NCBI GenBank assembly: GCA_002110485.1
Contig: MOWL01000005.1
Coordinates: 124,001-188,000, forward strand
Reading direction: 5' to 3'
Length of the DNA: 64,000 bases
From: Emergomyces orientalis
Lineage: Eukaryota > Ascomycota > Eurotiomycetes > Onygenales > Ajellomycetaceae
Part shown: piece by piece, positions 43,111 to 53,841 of the stretch
Layout of the letters: the number at the start of each line of letters is the position of its first letter
Position numbering within the stretch: position 1 is the stretch's first letter
The notes under the pieces: generated by a model
Seen by the model: the letters and a program-made list of their open reading frames with translations, nothing else
Databases searched by the model: none
Told to the model about the DNA's origin: nothing
Program-made: the position numbers and the translations under genes

Positions 43111-44558
43111 TCACCAATCTTGGATCAGCTCATTACTCTCCCCTGACTCCTCGTCAAACACCTTCCATGCCCCCTTAGCACCAACGACAGGAAGAGTATT
43201 AACCTTCCGGTCACTAATGCACTCGTCCTCTCCCCCGTTTCCCTCCCCGTTAGTTCGCACCCCCCCACTGAACCCAGCTGGAACATATTTCGGGTCCAAC
43301 AGACCCAATTGGACAAGGACACTAGCCTGGTCCCAATATATATTTTCGTGACAAAGTTTCTTACCACGAACAGTAACTACACTGACAAGCGCAATGGCAA
43401 CTTCCTTGTCAGTTGGCGGTATCCCGGGGAGCATCCATGGGATTTCCTGCGTGTGTCTGAAAGTGACGTACATTTCGTCAACGATGCGGTCGGTGCCAAC
43501 GGTGCGGGAGATGAGACGGATTTTCAGAGAGGGCGGGTTTCCGGGGATGAAGTAGTCAGCATAGAAGCGAGAGAGTTCATCGCTTCCGTATCCTGCGAAA
43601 TAAAAAAGTTAGGCTTCGCGTATTTTAATTTTATTAATTCCATAATTTGCCCCAAATACTGTTATTATTTAGCTGATGAAGAAAAGATCCGCAACATACC
43701 TCCCGTCATAGTAGGTACAAAATTAACATACGAGTCCTCCGTCATCGTCTGTATCGCCCCCTCCACATCCTTCGCGGCATATATCATATTGACATGCCGC
43801 TCCCACACAGGCTCGATATCTCGATAGATCTCAAACCCTTGCCGCAGGCACGCCAGCGTGCGGGACCAAGCCAGCCGTGCGCTGATCTCGTCATATTCAG
43901 GACTATCCAATTCCGCAAAGCCAGATTTCGCATGCACATAAGTGTGGCAGTTATGCTTCCCGCTGAACTTTTGCGTTCCGGCAAGATGGATTTTTATATA
44001 CAATTGCGAGGGGAAGTCGCCCGTTGGTTGTGGGATTCGAGAAGGGTAGTATGCGACTACGGCGCATAGTTTGGGCATTGGCTTTGTGCATGCTTCTAGG
44101 ACTAAAGCTGCGGCTTCACCATATGCTGGAGATGGGGTTAAAAGGTTTGTCAGCCATCAAAAATTGTTCGCAAGTTAATTTATATTTGGCTTCGGTTGAA
44201 CATAGTGAAAAACCCTGCCGCAACCCTTAGTCAAAACTATTCACGTACCAACAATGGCATATTTCTCCCCTAGTTCCAGCGGATCCTCCAAAATCTGCAA
44301 TTGACTATTATATTCTCTATCCACGCCATTGTAGGGCAAATATGCAACCTCAAAACCCTCGTCTTTGAACTGCTGGATCGTCTCCTGGTCAAAATGTCGA
44401 GTATCAGCTGTGATTACAAGCCGCGCGCGGCCCGATTGCCACGAGAAGTGCATTGTGTCAACCTCACTTTGCGAAGAATGGCGTCGCAGAGGGGACAAAT
44501 GCTCTCTAAAGCTGCTAGTCCGTCGGCGGAGGCCGTCAACACTAAATCGCCGCCTCAT
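43111..44558 (-). CDS. Dienelactone-hydrolase-like / SnoaL-like two-domain protein
   Basis: Three exons (44558-44249, 44125-43700, 43592-43111) joined in phase 1 give 405 residues. After an Arg/Ser-rich leader, residues of about 45-240 resemble a degenerate dienelactone hydrolase: LVITADTRHFDQETIQQFKD, YAIVAYGEAAALVLEAC at the place of the nucleophile elbow, LCAVVAYYP, then HTYVHAKSGFAEL, which matches the histidine loop. The elbow lacks the usual G-x-C/S-x-G. The second half resembles an NTF2/SnoaL-type polyketide-cyclase fold: GGYGSDELSRFYADYFIPGN, RTVGTDRIVDEMYVTFRHTQ and ALVSVVTVRGKKLCHENIYWDQ. The function is unknown. The second domain may be the active part, and the first may be structural. 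No signal peptide or membrane segment is present. The assignment rests on recalled family pattern and is moderate for domain 1, better for domain 2. Confidence 0.8.
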
Positions 44559-45050
44559 AGCAGCGGGTCAGGAAATATATGTATTTGTATATACCGCAGT
44601 AAGAAGACGGCGCTCTGTTCCCAATTTACTCCTCCTGACATGGCAGGTCAGACGCAAGCCTGGGGCAACAAGTATCATGGCCAAGGTTACCCTGATTGTT
44701 GATGTGGAACAAACCAATGAGCATTTACATTATAATGGATGATTAATATGACGTTTTTGGTAAAAAACCGGTCGAAACCGGGGCCGAGGGGCAAGTGAAA
44801 GAAACTGGTTTCGGGATACTGGCAGAGGTCAAGAATTTCGCCCCTCTTGAGTCGTCTTTCTAACCTATTCATGATAATATGTTCCACCAAGCTGGTGATC
44901 ATCACTGGAGAGGTGACCAGAAATAATCCTTAGAACAAATAGAAATGTTCATATGTAAATGCTAACGCTGGAAGGAATATCGAAAAAAGACATCTAGATA
45001 GAAATTAAATTCTAGTATTTTAGAGTACAAAATATGTTCAAAAAAACATA
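44559..45050. other. Intergenic, no gene
   Basis: Upstream DNA of the hydrolase/SnoaL-like gene and 3' flank of the tRNA. Nothing recognisable. Confidence 0.65.
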
Positions 45051-45137
45051 GCCGAACGCGGGGGTCGAACCCGCAGCCTTGCGGTCACACGATGGTGATC
45101 TAAGAGCCGCACGCTCTACCGATTGAGCTAGCCCGGC
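45051..45137 (-). tRNA. tRNA-Lys (anticodon CTT) with 15-base intron
   Basis: Read on the minus strand, acceptor GCCGGGC pairs with GTTCGGC (two G-U pairs). The D arm is GCTCAATCGGTAGAGC, the anticodon stem TGCGG pairs with CCGCA, the variable loop is AGGCT, and the T arm is GCGGG-TTCGACC-CCCGC. The anticodon loop has 22 bases. Removing 15 bases (45100-45086) after position 37 leaves CTCTTAA with anticodon CTT at 45104-45102. A canonical intron site and 72-base mature length fit a nuclear tRNA. CCA is not encoded. Confidence 0.95.
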
Positions 45138-45660
45138 TTAATTGATAAAGGGGCCAGGCCTAGTGAGATTTACCTCTTCTCAACGACAAACAAGCCTGGC
45201 GCAAGGATGCAAACTATTTTAATGACAGCAACTGTACAATAGTTCTAAAAAGAAGATTTGATATTGATTGTTTGCATAATCACTGAACCTCACTTGCTTT
45301 TAAACAGCTGCCTTTCTGTAATGTTATCTATGTGTGGGTAATTTGTTGCACTATACATACATGTATGGAAATGTTGAACACTAATGGTTAAATATATATT
45401 TCGTCCGTCAACTTCTTCATTGGGCGGCCATTATCATCTCTTTCATCCATCTCCCCTCTATTAAGCCTATCTTCCTTTCAAAAATAGCCATAGCAAATAG
45501 AGAGAGAATACATGACCCATAGCAGGCCTTGAAACATTCAATACACGCCAGGAGCGAAGCGAAAATGCAATACATTAAAAAGGAGACGAAAAGTAATAAG
45601 ACATTCCAAGAATAAAAACACGCACCATAATAATGTAAAGAAAATCATCTCATGAATGGA
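45138..45660. other. Intergenic, no gene
   Basis: AT-rich DNA between the tRNA and the RCC1-like relic. Nothing recognisable. Confidence 0.65.
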
Positions 45661-46984
45661 TCAGTAAAGATGCAGTTCGTATCTGGTTTTGCTGTCCTTG
45701 CCCATCCTATTCAAGCCTACGCCCTGGGGGAAATTAATACTTCGTTTGCTATCGACAATGATGACCTTCTTAGGGTCGTTGGTTGGCAGGGTGTCTAACC
45801 GAATGCCGGCCTGGTAACCATACAAACGGCCCCAGACGAGGAATTTACCAGATTGCGTAATCCCAATCGAGTGGAAGTTCCCACCAGCGATCATTTTCAT
45901 GTTTTTGCCGGCAAGTGAGGAGACCTTCTTCGGAATAGCTACTATGCCACTTTTGATTCCGGCTCCGGCAGCGAATCCGGTCTGGCCAAAGTTGTTCAGA
46001 CCATACCCAGGTGTCGCTTTTGGAATCAATGGCAAAGGCATGGTCGGAGCCTGTGTGGATGGAAACACTTTCCTGGCTTTGGGCAGAGGCACGATCCCAG
46101 GAACATAACACGTATGGCTTTGGAGCGTTTCGATACTCGTCGTAGAGTGCCTAGCGCTGTCAGCTCGAGAGACCTTGAGGCGACGGCCTAGTTGGCTTTG
46201 TTCACCACAGCCCCAAGAATAGACCTTTCCATTCATGTCCAGCGCGAGGCAGAAATTTGCGCCAGCACAAACCCGCACGATACTTTCAAGACCCGGGATC
46301 AGAATAGGGTCAGCTTGTTTTGCCACGAGTTCGTTCATGGAATTGAAGCAAAAGCCAAGGTTGCCCTCTCACGTCTAGCTTGGAGGTCAGTTGTACGACT
46401 CATGAACATAAAACACACTACCCTTTAGCGGATCACGTACAATATAAGTTCCCCATCCATAAACAAGGCCATCTTCAGTCAATGCCAAAGTAGCATTGTC
46501 AGCGGCAGCCAGGCTAACAATTTTAGTACCTGCCGGGAACTTATCGCTCGGGATTATATTCGCCCAGATTATCTGAATGAGAATACCCCGCCTCTTTGGC
46601 TTTAGTTTTGTCCTTCCGGATAGTATCACGCCCAAGAGCACAGTTATCATTGAATCCCCAGATCAAAACTACCGTGGGTGAGAGCCACAATATGCATGCC
46701 TCCGGACGCAATTTCAACGACTCCATCCATTTTTGCATCAAGAGTTTGATTCAATCGGGGTTGAGTCACCCTGACCTTTGGCCCTATGCCAAGCTCGCCG
46801 CGATCGCCATCCCCGGAAACATAGATATCGAGGAGCTTGGTCTGAGCTACATTGGAGACCCTTTTGGCGCTACCTGGAGAGGCTTTGATGACTTTGCCTC
46901 CCCTGGTTCTGCTGTTTTCACGGGCGGGCTGTCAAAGCTGCCATTGCTTCCTTTCTTGGAGGTTTTGCGTTTTGAAGCAGCCAT
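45661..46984 (-). pseudogene. Decayed RCC1-type Ran guanine nucleotide exchange factor
   Basis: RCC1 repeats can be followed across the locus, but only by changing frame. N-terminus: LLDIYVSGDGDRGELGIG and EIASGGMHIVALTHGS. A shift near 46656-46672 leads to VLIWGFNDNCALGRDT. Another frame gives SDKFPAGTKIVSLAAADNAT and GLVYGWGTYI. A third block reads LIPGLESIVRVCAGANFCLAL and SWGCGEQSQLGRRL. Between KARKV and GLNNFGQTGFAAG the conserved IHTGSDHAFAIDSKSDTWVW lies in a different frame, needing shifts near 46061-46072 and 46000-46004. The C-terminus stops after GNFHSIGITQSGKFLVWGRL, before the last propeller blade. The shifts fall inside blades where no intron could fit. An intact RCC1, essential for Ran-GTP production, is presumably elsewhere. 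Sequencing indels are the alternative, but at least four within 1 kb plus truncation argue for decay. Confidence 0.85.
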
Positions 46985-48627
46985 ATTTATTTGTTGTCAC
47001 TTTCCGACAGTCATAAAGGTTTAAAGATGCAAATAGATGGATGACCAGTAGTATGTGTAAACGAAGGCTGCTAACAATGAGGTATAATAACTTTTAATGA
47101 AACTGATATTGAGAAATAGCAGATGCAAGTATGGTCTACATGTGTAGATAAAAGAAGAAGAAGAAGAAGAAGAAGATAAAGGGATATAGGATTTGGATAG
47201 AAGTTTATACATTGGAGAAAGGAGGAATCGAACAATCTATGGTGCCGGGAGATTTTGCACTCAAGCTTTCATCTGTTCAATGTCTGACCGCCAGCTCTTT
47301 CACAGCAATTTCTTTGATGAATGTAACACACTGTTAAACTTACAGTGAGGCTTTGTTTGCCCCACTGTAAATTTGTTGCCTCTCAACAATGGGGTTGGCA
47401 TAGTTGCTACCAAGGCAAACCCTGATAGAAGAAAATAGGCCATTGGGGGCTTGAAGGCGAAGCTGTTGATAAATGTTCTGGGTTACCTAGTTCGCGTTCT
47501 AACTAGGCAGGAAACCTTCGGCCATGGTGCATGGCATCCATGTGGATGGAACACACGGGCAGCTGCTTCATGTCATTTTTTAACCTTAATCCAACCACCG
47601 CCTCTAAGCACTGGACGTTGATGCTTGGGGAGATGAACTTTGGTCGCCGCGGTAAATCTCATCACTCATCTCTATGGTAATATTCATCTGCCATCGAATT
47701 CTTCCAAGGATTTCTGACTCCACAATGAAAGCACCGCTTGGGCTTATTATACCGCCCAAGATGGAAACGTAGGATTACCAATGGGAACTGGAATGAGAAT
47801 ATGACATTTGCGGAGAAATATGACTCTCGATATCTTTTACATTTGGCCTTCCAAGGATCACAATTTACGCCTCAAATGGAAGTAAATATTCTGAGTATAT
47901 TCGCAAGTGTGGAGACCCTAGAAGCTCGGCCCTATTATTATGACAAATGGACTCTTTTCTCCTATGTCTGTTTCACATATTCGCACACTCGAGAACCGGG
48001 TTTCAGTTTGTGGCAGAACTAAGAACGGTACGATAAGTCTTCACTAGTGCATCTTAGATTTGGGGAACTTTTACTAGTATTTAAATCTACATTCCGTGAT
48101 TCGAATACTGGATAGCAGATGTGATCATTCGAAGCCAATGTGAATTTGTGAAGTTGACCACGACAAAGTTGCTGGATTTTATCATATTATTTTAATTTAA
48201 ATCTATTACTCCGCCTGATCTACGGCGCTATCCCCTACTAAAAATTAAACTGGACTGACATTTTTGTTTAGAGAATGAAGTGTGTTTTTTGAAGAGGTGT
48301 GGACAACTGCCTAAAATGCCTGAGGGGAGTGTTGTTTGGTGCCATGTTGGGTTTTGATATTGTTTCGTGTTAAGAGCAGAAGAGCTTAGGGATTCATTCA
48401 GATGTGGATATGGAGTCTTAAGTAGATGCATACGCTTTCTATTTAGCTTAAGAGCCAATTCAGACAGAATAGGGTTAAGAGCTTTATACGGATCATTTTG
48501 GGAATCGAAATGCTAGTTTCGTTACATCGTTTGCTTGCCATAGCTCAATTTTCATACGCCATTTAGCTTTCCAATGAAGCCATAGGCAATTACCGGGTGA
48601 AGACGCTCAACAATTTCGCCTTTCGAT
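46985..48627. other. Intergenic, no gene
   Basis: Contains (GAA)n at 47151-47175. Short frames such as 47738-48022 show no support. Flanks the RCC1 relic and the 3' end of RMT2. Confidence 0.6.
47151..47175. repeat. (GAA)n microsatellite
   Basis: Eight tandem GAA/AAG units in intergenic DNA upstream of the RCC1 relic. Confidence 0.9.
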
Positions 48628-49875
48628 CTAGTCTAAGTATCTGCAATTCGGCAATCTGTAATTATCCACATCCCAGTACTTCCTTCGAACCCCGATCCAT
48701 TTCTCTTCTAACGGCGGGACTTTAATTTCCTCCCAATCAACATCGAATCCAGCCTCCAGGAGGTCCATTTCGACAACTTTCTGGTAAACATCATAGCTTA
48801 TCTGTCGGTCTGCCCCCATCCCGTTAAAGAAACCCCATTTGCCGTTTGGTTCAAGGAGGCCGATCACATGTTCAGAAAAGAATTCTCGGAAATGGGAATA
48901 GGATTCGGCAAAAGTGTCATAATAGATTGCATCAAATGTCTCCCCTTCATCTATAAGTTTTGGAAGGATGTCCTGCCACCTGCCTTCATGAATGGTGACT
49001 CCAGGTTTTTCATGCCAGCCTTTGCTTTTCATGTTTGTTATGACGGCAGGATGTGCTTCAATGATGTGGTGCGCGCTAGGTTGTTGGGCTTGGAAAAGGT
49101 TATCCACGATTCCCATGCCGTGTCCAATGTTTAGAACACGCAGCCCAGGAGTGGGAAGAAGGGTTTTCGCGGACTTTGCCATGATGTCCGTTTCCCATGC
49201 CATCATTACGCCATTTTGATCTTCGTCCAGCAATCGGTCATGTTGGAATGTTAAATTCGATTGAAGGTACCGAGAGCTGCTAACGTCTGGCTCTGTTGAC
49301 TCTGCCACATTCTGGTTGGCGCCATGGTCCGATTCGGGCGCGGTCTGTAGTTTTTCCTCCGCCACAGCAGCAGCATCGCCGGCATCATCTAAAAGCATTT
49401 CATAGCCATCCAATCGGTTGAGCAGCAACTCAGCCCGCACGCCTGCATCAACCATTAAACGATAAAGTTCGTCAAGCCCAAGTCTCCTAGCCAAGCAGCC
49501 AGGCGTTTCATTCTTAGAATCCAAGTCATTCCAAATAGCCCCTTCTTGCAGTAGGAACTTCACAACATCCCTTCCTCGGTCAGCCACACTAGACGATGCA
49601 TGTGGTGCTGCTGTAGAATCTCCATTTTTAGCTTCATTGGGAACTTGGTGACTATCCGTTGATTCCTCTGTGTCTGGCTCACACGCAGCGATTGCAGTGT
49701 GAAGAGGGGTATACCCGGTCTCAGGATCTTTGATGTTTACCGGGTTTTCTGTTTTTTCATTTGCGCGTATTAATTGACGGAGTCGCGGAATGTTGTGTTG
49801 CGATGCAGCAAGGAGGATTTCTTGTGTGTCGGAGTCAACGTCTATAGACTCCAGTTGGTTGATGAAGTCTGCCAT
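48628..49875 (-). CDS. RMT2: Protein arginine N-methyltransferase 2 (delta-N arginine)
   Basis: A single exon of 415 residues, the usual family length. The N-terminal half carries ankyrin-like repeats (GYTPLHTAIAAC; GRDVVKFLLQEGAIWNDLDS; NETPGCLARRLGLDELYRLM). The C-terminal half is the methyltransferase: VMMAWETDIMAKSAKTL, motif I VLNIGHGMGIVDN, acidic loop HHIIEAHP, DAIYYDTFAESY, and LLEPNGKWGFFNGMGADRQI. Rmt2 monomethylates the delta nitrogen of arginine, in yeast on ribosomal protein Rpl12, using S-adenosylmethionine, and is found in nucleus and cytoplasm. A low-complexity Ser/Glu insert lies between the ankyrin repeats and the catalytic part. The start codon begins the conserved N-terminal helix. 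All catalytic motifs look intact. Confidence 0.95.
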   Translation of the reverse strand: MADFINQLESIDVDSDTQEILLAASQHNIPRLRQLIRANEKTENPVNIKDPETGYTPLHTAIAACEPDTEESTDSHQVPNEAKNGDSTAAPHASSSVADRGRDVVKFLLQEGAIWNDLDSKNETPGCLARRLGLDELYRLMVDAGVRAELLLNRLDGYEMLLDDAGDAAAVAEEKLQTAPESDHGANQNVAESTEPDVSSSRYLQSNLTFQHDRLLDEDQNGVMMAWETDIMAKSAKTLLPTPGLRVLNIGHGMGIVDNLFQAQQPSAHHIIEAHPAVITNMKSKGWHEKPGVTIHEGRWQDILPKLIDEGETFDAIYYDTFAESYSHFREFFSEHVIGLLEPNGKWGFFNGMGADRQISYDVYQKVVEMDLLEAGFDVDWEEIKVPPLEEKWIGVRRKYWDVDNYRLPNCRYLD

Positions 49876-51542
49876 GACCGAATAATGTTATATCTTTTTG
49901 CTTTTCCCTCTCTGCCCCCTCTCTTTTTTATTATTTATCTTGACACTTTAACTTGTAATAGTTCAATGATCGTTTCGTTTCACAGGAAGATCGTTTGTAA
50001 GCTGAATGACACTTGAACTGTTCACACTTCAACTATTCGAGTTTTCTCCAATTTTATGTCAAGTATGCCGTGGCGGGAACCAGGCATCTCACTCTAAATG
50101 TAGTACAGATAGCATGATTTGATTTTGTTCTCCTTTTAGTTGCCCCGCCACCACCTTCAAATCTATTTTTCAGAAGAATTTCTTGTTGGCAGGAAAATCC
50201 TAGCCAAGATAGAATCACATGATCATTCCTCGATTATGTAATGCATGCCCCCTGTTTCTCAAATCCAAATATCAAAAAGCTCCAATGATGTGACAAGTAT
50301 GCGCACTGCCTGCTTCAAGCAAGCCTATTTCCCTAATTCACCTCAAAAAGAAATTTAAGTTTGCCTCTCAAATTGGCCCTTGTCTATTACTACGTCGTTT
50401 TGGGGAAGAAAGTGGTACTTGTGGCTTATCCTCAGACACAAACTGACCAGATGAAACTGACATGTAACAGGCGATTTGGGACCTGATCCTGCAAAACCTT
50501 GAAAGAAAGGAAATCAACGCATTGATCAATGCCTTATGGATTCTCTGTTATCAATGATAGAAGATCTCCAAAATGGAAATTACTCAGCCCTTTCTCTTGT
50601 CGAGCGGAGCTATTGCTCGGGGAACAGCAAAAGGAGGAAGCATTTACATCTACAGATTATGAACGTATTGATGCCCCATAATTTGGAGGGAGCCGGCTCT
50701 GCGTGGTATCACAACCTTAAGAAGAAGAATAATACAGGATGACTAGGGGCACTGTCCAAAATGGCACCCCCAATGTCTAATGTCTGAAGTTGGCATTGAT
50801 AATCTGGCATTTAGTTCGAACATGAAGTCGATGCGCATTACTTTTTCCTCTTTCGGTGATTACACATTCTTACTTCTCGCAGAAGAGGAGGGATCGTCTC
50901 ATATCTTAACCCCGGCCTTGACTGGGATTTCCTAACAAAGCCATTTCAAACTCCAACTTCTACACGCTATAACGAATGTGGATGACATGTCGCCATATCC
51001 GGAAATGGTCTGGTGGCTTTGAATACTAATCCGGCAACTGGTTTGGGTCTGTGTCGGAACCGAGCTTCACTGCGCCACTACGATATACTTACCCCTGCCA
51101 GCATCCCATCCTCAGAGCACTTAGCTTATATCGACAGTTACATTTAACGTCTCATCTAGCTCAAAGCGACTATACGTCCACTAAAAATACGTCTCAAGGA
51201 GCCTGATTCTGCAGAGGAACGTATCTCAGCGCTCCTGCTAGCCGCCTTTAGAAACACTGAGGATGGAAGTTAATCTACTGAGCTGAGCTTTGGTGTTTTG
51301 ACTCGTATGTAAAAAGGAAGCCTTTCCCCCAAGATCTGTTGTTTTCACTCTTGCTTAAGGATCATCCGCAGTCTTAGAAGTCGTCTTCGTTCCCACTCTC
51401 ATTTATTGATATTCTATTCCTTGGTGTGCTGGTCACCACTCGTTCCATCTTTCGTATATTCGTACATCCGATTTTTAGTCTTGATTTTATACTTCTTTAA
51501 TATTTTACTCTGTCATTCCTTTTCGGCCTAACATATCCAATC
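49876..51542. other. Divergent intergenic region with possible coding relic
   Basis: No intact gene. Around 50470-50700 a translated stretch faintly resembles an F-box helix, and around 51160-51270 a short frame (KIRLKEPDSAEERISALL) looks protein-like, but both are cut by stops. Pyrimidine-rich promoter-like DNA for the Rds1-type gene lies at about 51340-51540. Confidence 0.45.
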
Positions 51543-52557
51543 ATGAAGTCCTTTCTACGCAGCGCGTTTATTGGAGTTCTCTCCGTTTCAAGTGTCTTCA
51601 GTGCGCCTCTGGAAGCGCGCCAGGGGGGAGGAGGATTTACCGACCTGGATATCCTTCAATTTGCCTTGACTGTAGGTGGCATTGATACTTCATTTTACCT
51701 CCGTAGAAGACGCGCCATAGCTAATTGTTGCTGGATTCATACAGCTCGAACATCTCGAAAATGTTTTCTACAAGGGTGCACTCTCTCGATTCACGGAGAA
51801 CCATTTCCGTGAGGCTGGCTTCGATTCCAGACTGTTCAATCAGTTGAGATTCATTGCCCAGGATGAGGAGGATCATGTCGTGTTCATTACGCAGGCACTC
51901 TCGGCTGCAGGAGTGATCCCCGTTTCGGCTTGTGAATACAACTTTCCATACACTGACATTCACAGCTTCCTTGCCCTGGCATCTGTCCTTGAAGGCATTG
52001 GTACATCTGCCTACTTGGGCGGTGCTAGAGTCCTCACAAATAAGGATATCCTCACGCAGGCAGGTGCTATTCTTGTCTCCGAAGGCCTCCACCAATCCGT
52101 CCTCCGTAACAGTCTCAACCTGATCTCCTCAGCCAAGGTTACCGGCACGCCAATTGATGCCAATGCTATCTTTTCTCTGGCTGCTTCTTTCATTGTTTCG
52201 TGCCCTGAGCAGAATGTTCCCCTCCCTTTCCGAGCCTTCCCAACTTTGACACCGACCCAGCCCGGGCCGCACGCTATTTCTTCTCGCGCTAACTTCCGTA
52301 TCGGACGAAATGTTAACATCGGCGGTGGCGCACTCTTTCTCACCTTCGTCAGCGGTCTTGATATCGTCAGCGTTGTGGTTGAGCGTGTTGATCTCATCTT
52401 TGCTGTCGCCATCCCATCGGTGATTAGTGGACAATCATACGTTTTCCTCACAAACTCTGAGGCTCGGGGCTCCATCGCTGACAACATTATCATTGCTGGT
52501 CCAGCAATCATCGAGGTTACCCCGATTGCGGCCACAATTGACTTGTCGATCGTGTAA
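51543..52557 (+). CDS. Secreted ferritin-like protein, Rds1 type
   Basis: Two phase-0 exons (51543-51671, 51745-52557) give 313 residues. A signal peptide (MKSFLRSAFIGVLSVSSVFS, then APLEARQ) opens the protein, with a Gly-rich spacer after it. The ferritin-like four-helix domain follows: LQFALT then LEHLENVFYKGAL across the intron (metal-ligand Glu and His in helix 1), IAQDEEDHVVFITQAL in helix 2, ALASVLEGIGTSAYLGGARV in helix 3 and AGAILVSEGLHQSVLRN in helix 4. The C-terminal third is a beta-rich, small-residue extension without known function. Fission yeast Rds1 and relatives respond to stress and nutrient state and also occur in conidia or cell walls (family knowledge). Whether iron is bound is not proven by sequence. 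There is no clear GPI signal, since the end (TPIAATIDLSIV) is not a hydrophobic tail. Confidence 0.88.
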
Positions 52558-53841
52558 ATAGTTTAGCAAATGACCTTGCAATATGTTTCTCCATTTTCCA
52601 GAACTTTGTGGAACAGCCGTTGCAAAGGGGCTATTTTCAGGGCGTTCATTTACTCGATTTTCTCTTTTCAATCAGATCCGAAAGCCAGTCGGTGCATGTA
52701 TCCCGCTGCCAGCAGTCCCCCGACCCCTTCCCCGGTCTGATTTCACTGCGTCCAAATGGCAGCGTGTGGGATTGGTCACCTCTATACCGGGCATGTGCTC
52801 TTTACATAATGGCAAATGGGAAATTCGTGAGGATGCGTTGCCCTGAATGTGTGCGCTATCTATGTTGTTATTATCCCTCCCACCTTTACTTCACATCTTT
52901 ACCTCACATCTGATGTAACCCCCTTTTTCCCGTGCTAGCACACCTTTGTCTGTAAATTTTTCTTTTTCGTGTCTACGGTTTATTTTGCGATTTCCTATGC
53001 CATTTTCATTTTTAGGGTTGAGGGAAGGGAGGGAATGAAGGAGGAAGAAAAGTATGTCAAGACTTTGAGATTTTCCTTCTTTCTCTTTGATTGGTGCTCT
53101 GCTGAGATGACGATCATGTTTTCACTTATGTGCGAGTTTGCCTAGGTAGTTACGTATCTAACGATGGACGAACGTAATAAGATATTATGATTTGAATTTC
53201 TATTAACGACTTAATTTGTATACACTCTTATCTGGGAATTAGCGCTCATTCTGGCCAACCCAAGTAACGTATACCAACTTCCTGATATTGTGTGCGTGCT
53301 TCTCGGAAAAATATTTCAAATTTCGACACGGGCAATGTCTCAAGTAATACAAATTTTGCAGTACCGTGCCCCAGATACTGGAAGAACTACAGTACAACGT
53401 ACCGGGTACGTTTACTTTCTATGTAAATTGTTCTTCCACATTTCGAGTACGAAACGTTCAAGGAACCGTATACCGTGACGTGAATTTGATATGGGAGATG
53501 CTTGTATTTTTCGATCCATTTTCCAGTAATAGTGGTAGCAACGGTTCAACAGTAACGGTAACAAAAAAGAAATAGCGGCTAGCTATAATATTTATACACG
53601 GTAGTACCCCCAGTGATACATTAACACTTTCCAACCTTGAGCGGTGGCGGAGAGAAAGGAAACAGTTATTAGAGACGGTCATTTTTTGTCTCAACCTCCG
53701 CACTCTAATTCAGAAATATTCTTTCCTTTCGAAAAAGGCTGGAAGCCAGTCCTACACCCTTCAGAGTCCCCCCCTTCCCCCACCAAACAAAAAAGACTTT
53801 GTTGTTGCCCTTGCCCTCCATGCATTTTTCGACCGCATACT
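52558..53841. other. Convergent 3' intergenic region
   Basis: Lies between the Rds1-type gene and PHB2. No gene is seen; frames near 52583-52913 and 53290-53575 lack splice or domain support. GTAC-rich palindromic patches occur near 53360-53410. Confidence 0.6.

Noticed and set aside
45661..46984. RIP as the cause of the RCC1 decay
   Set aside because: The lesions are small deletions and a truncation; I do not see the run of C-to-T stop codons expected from RIP.
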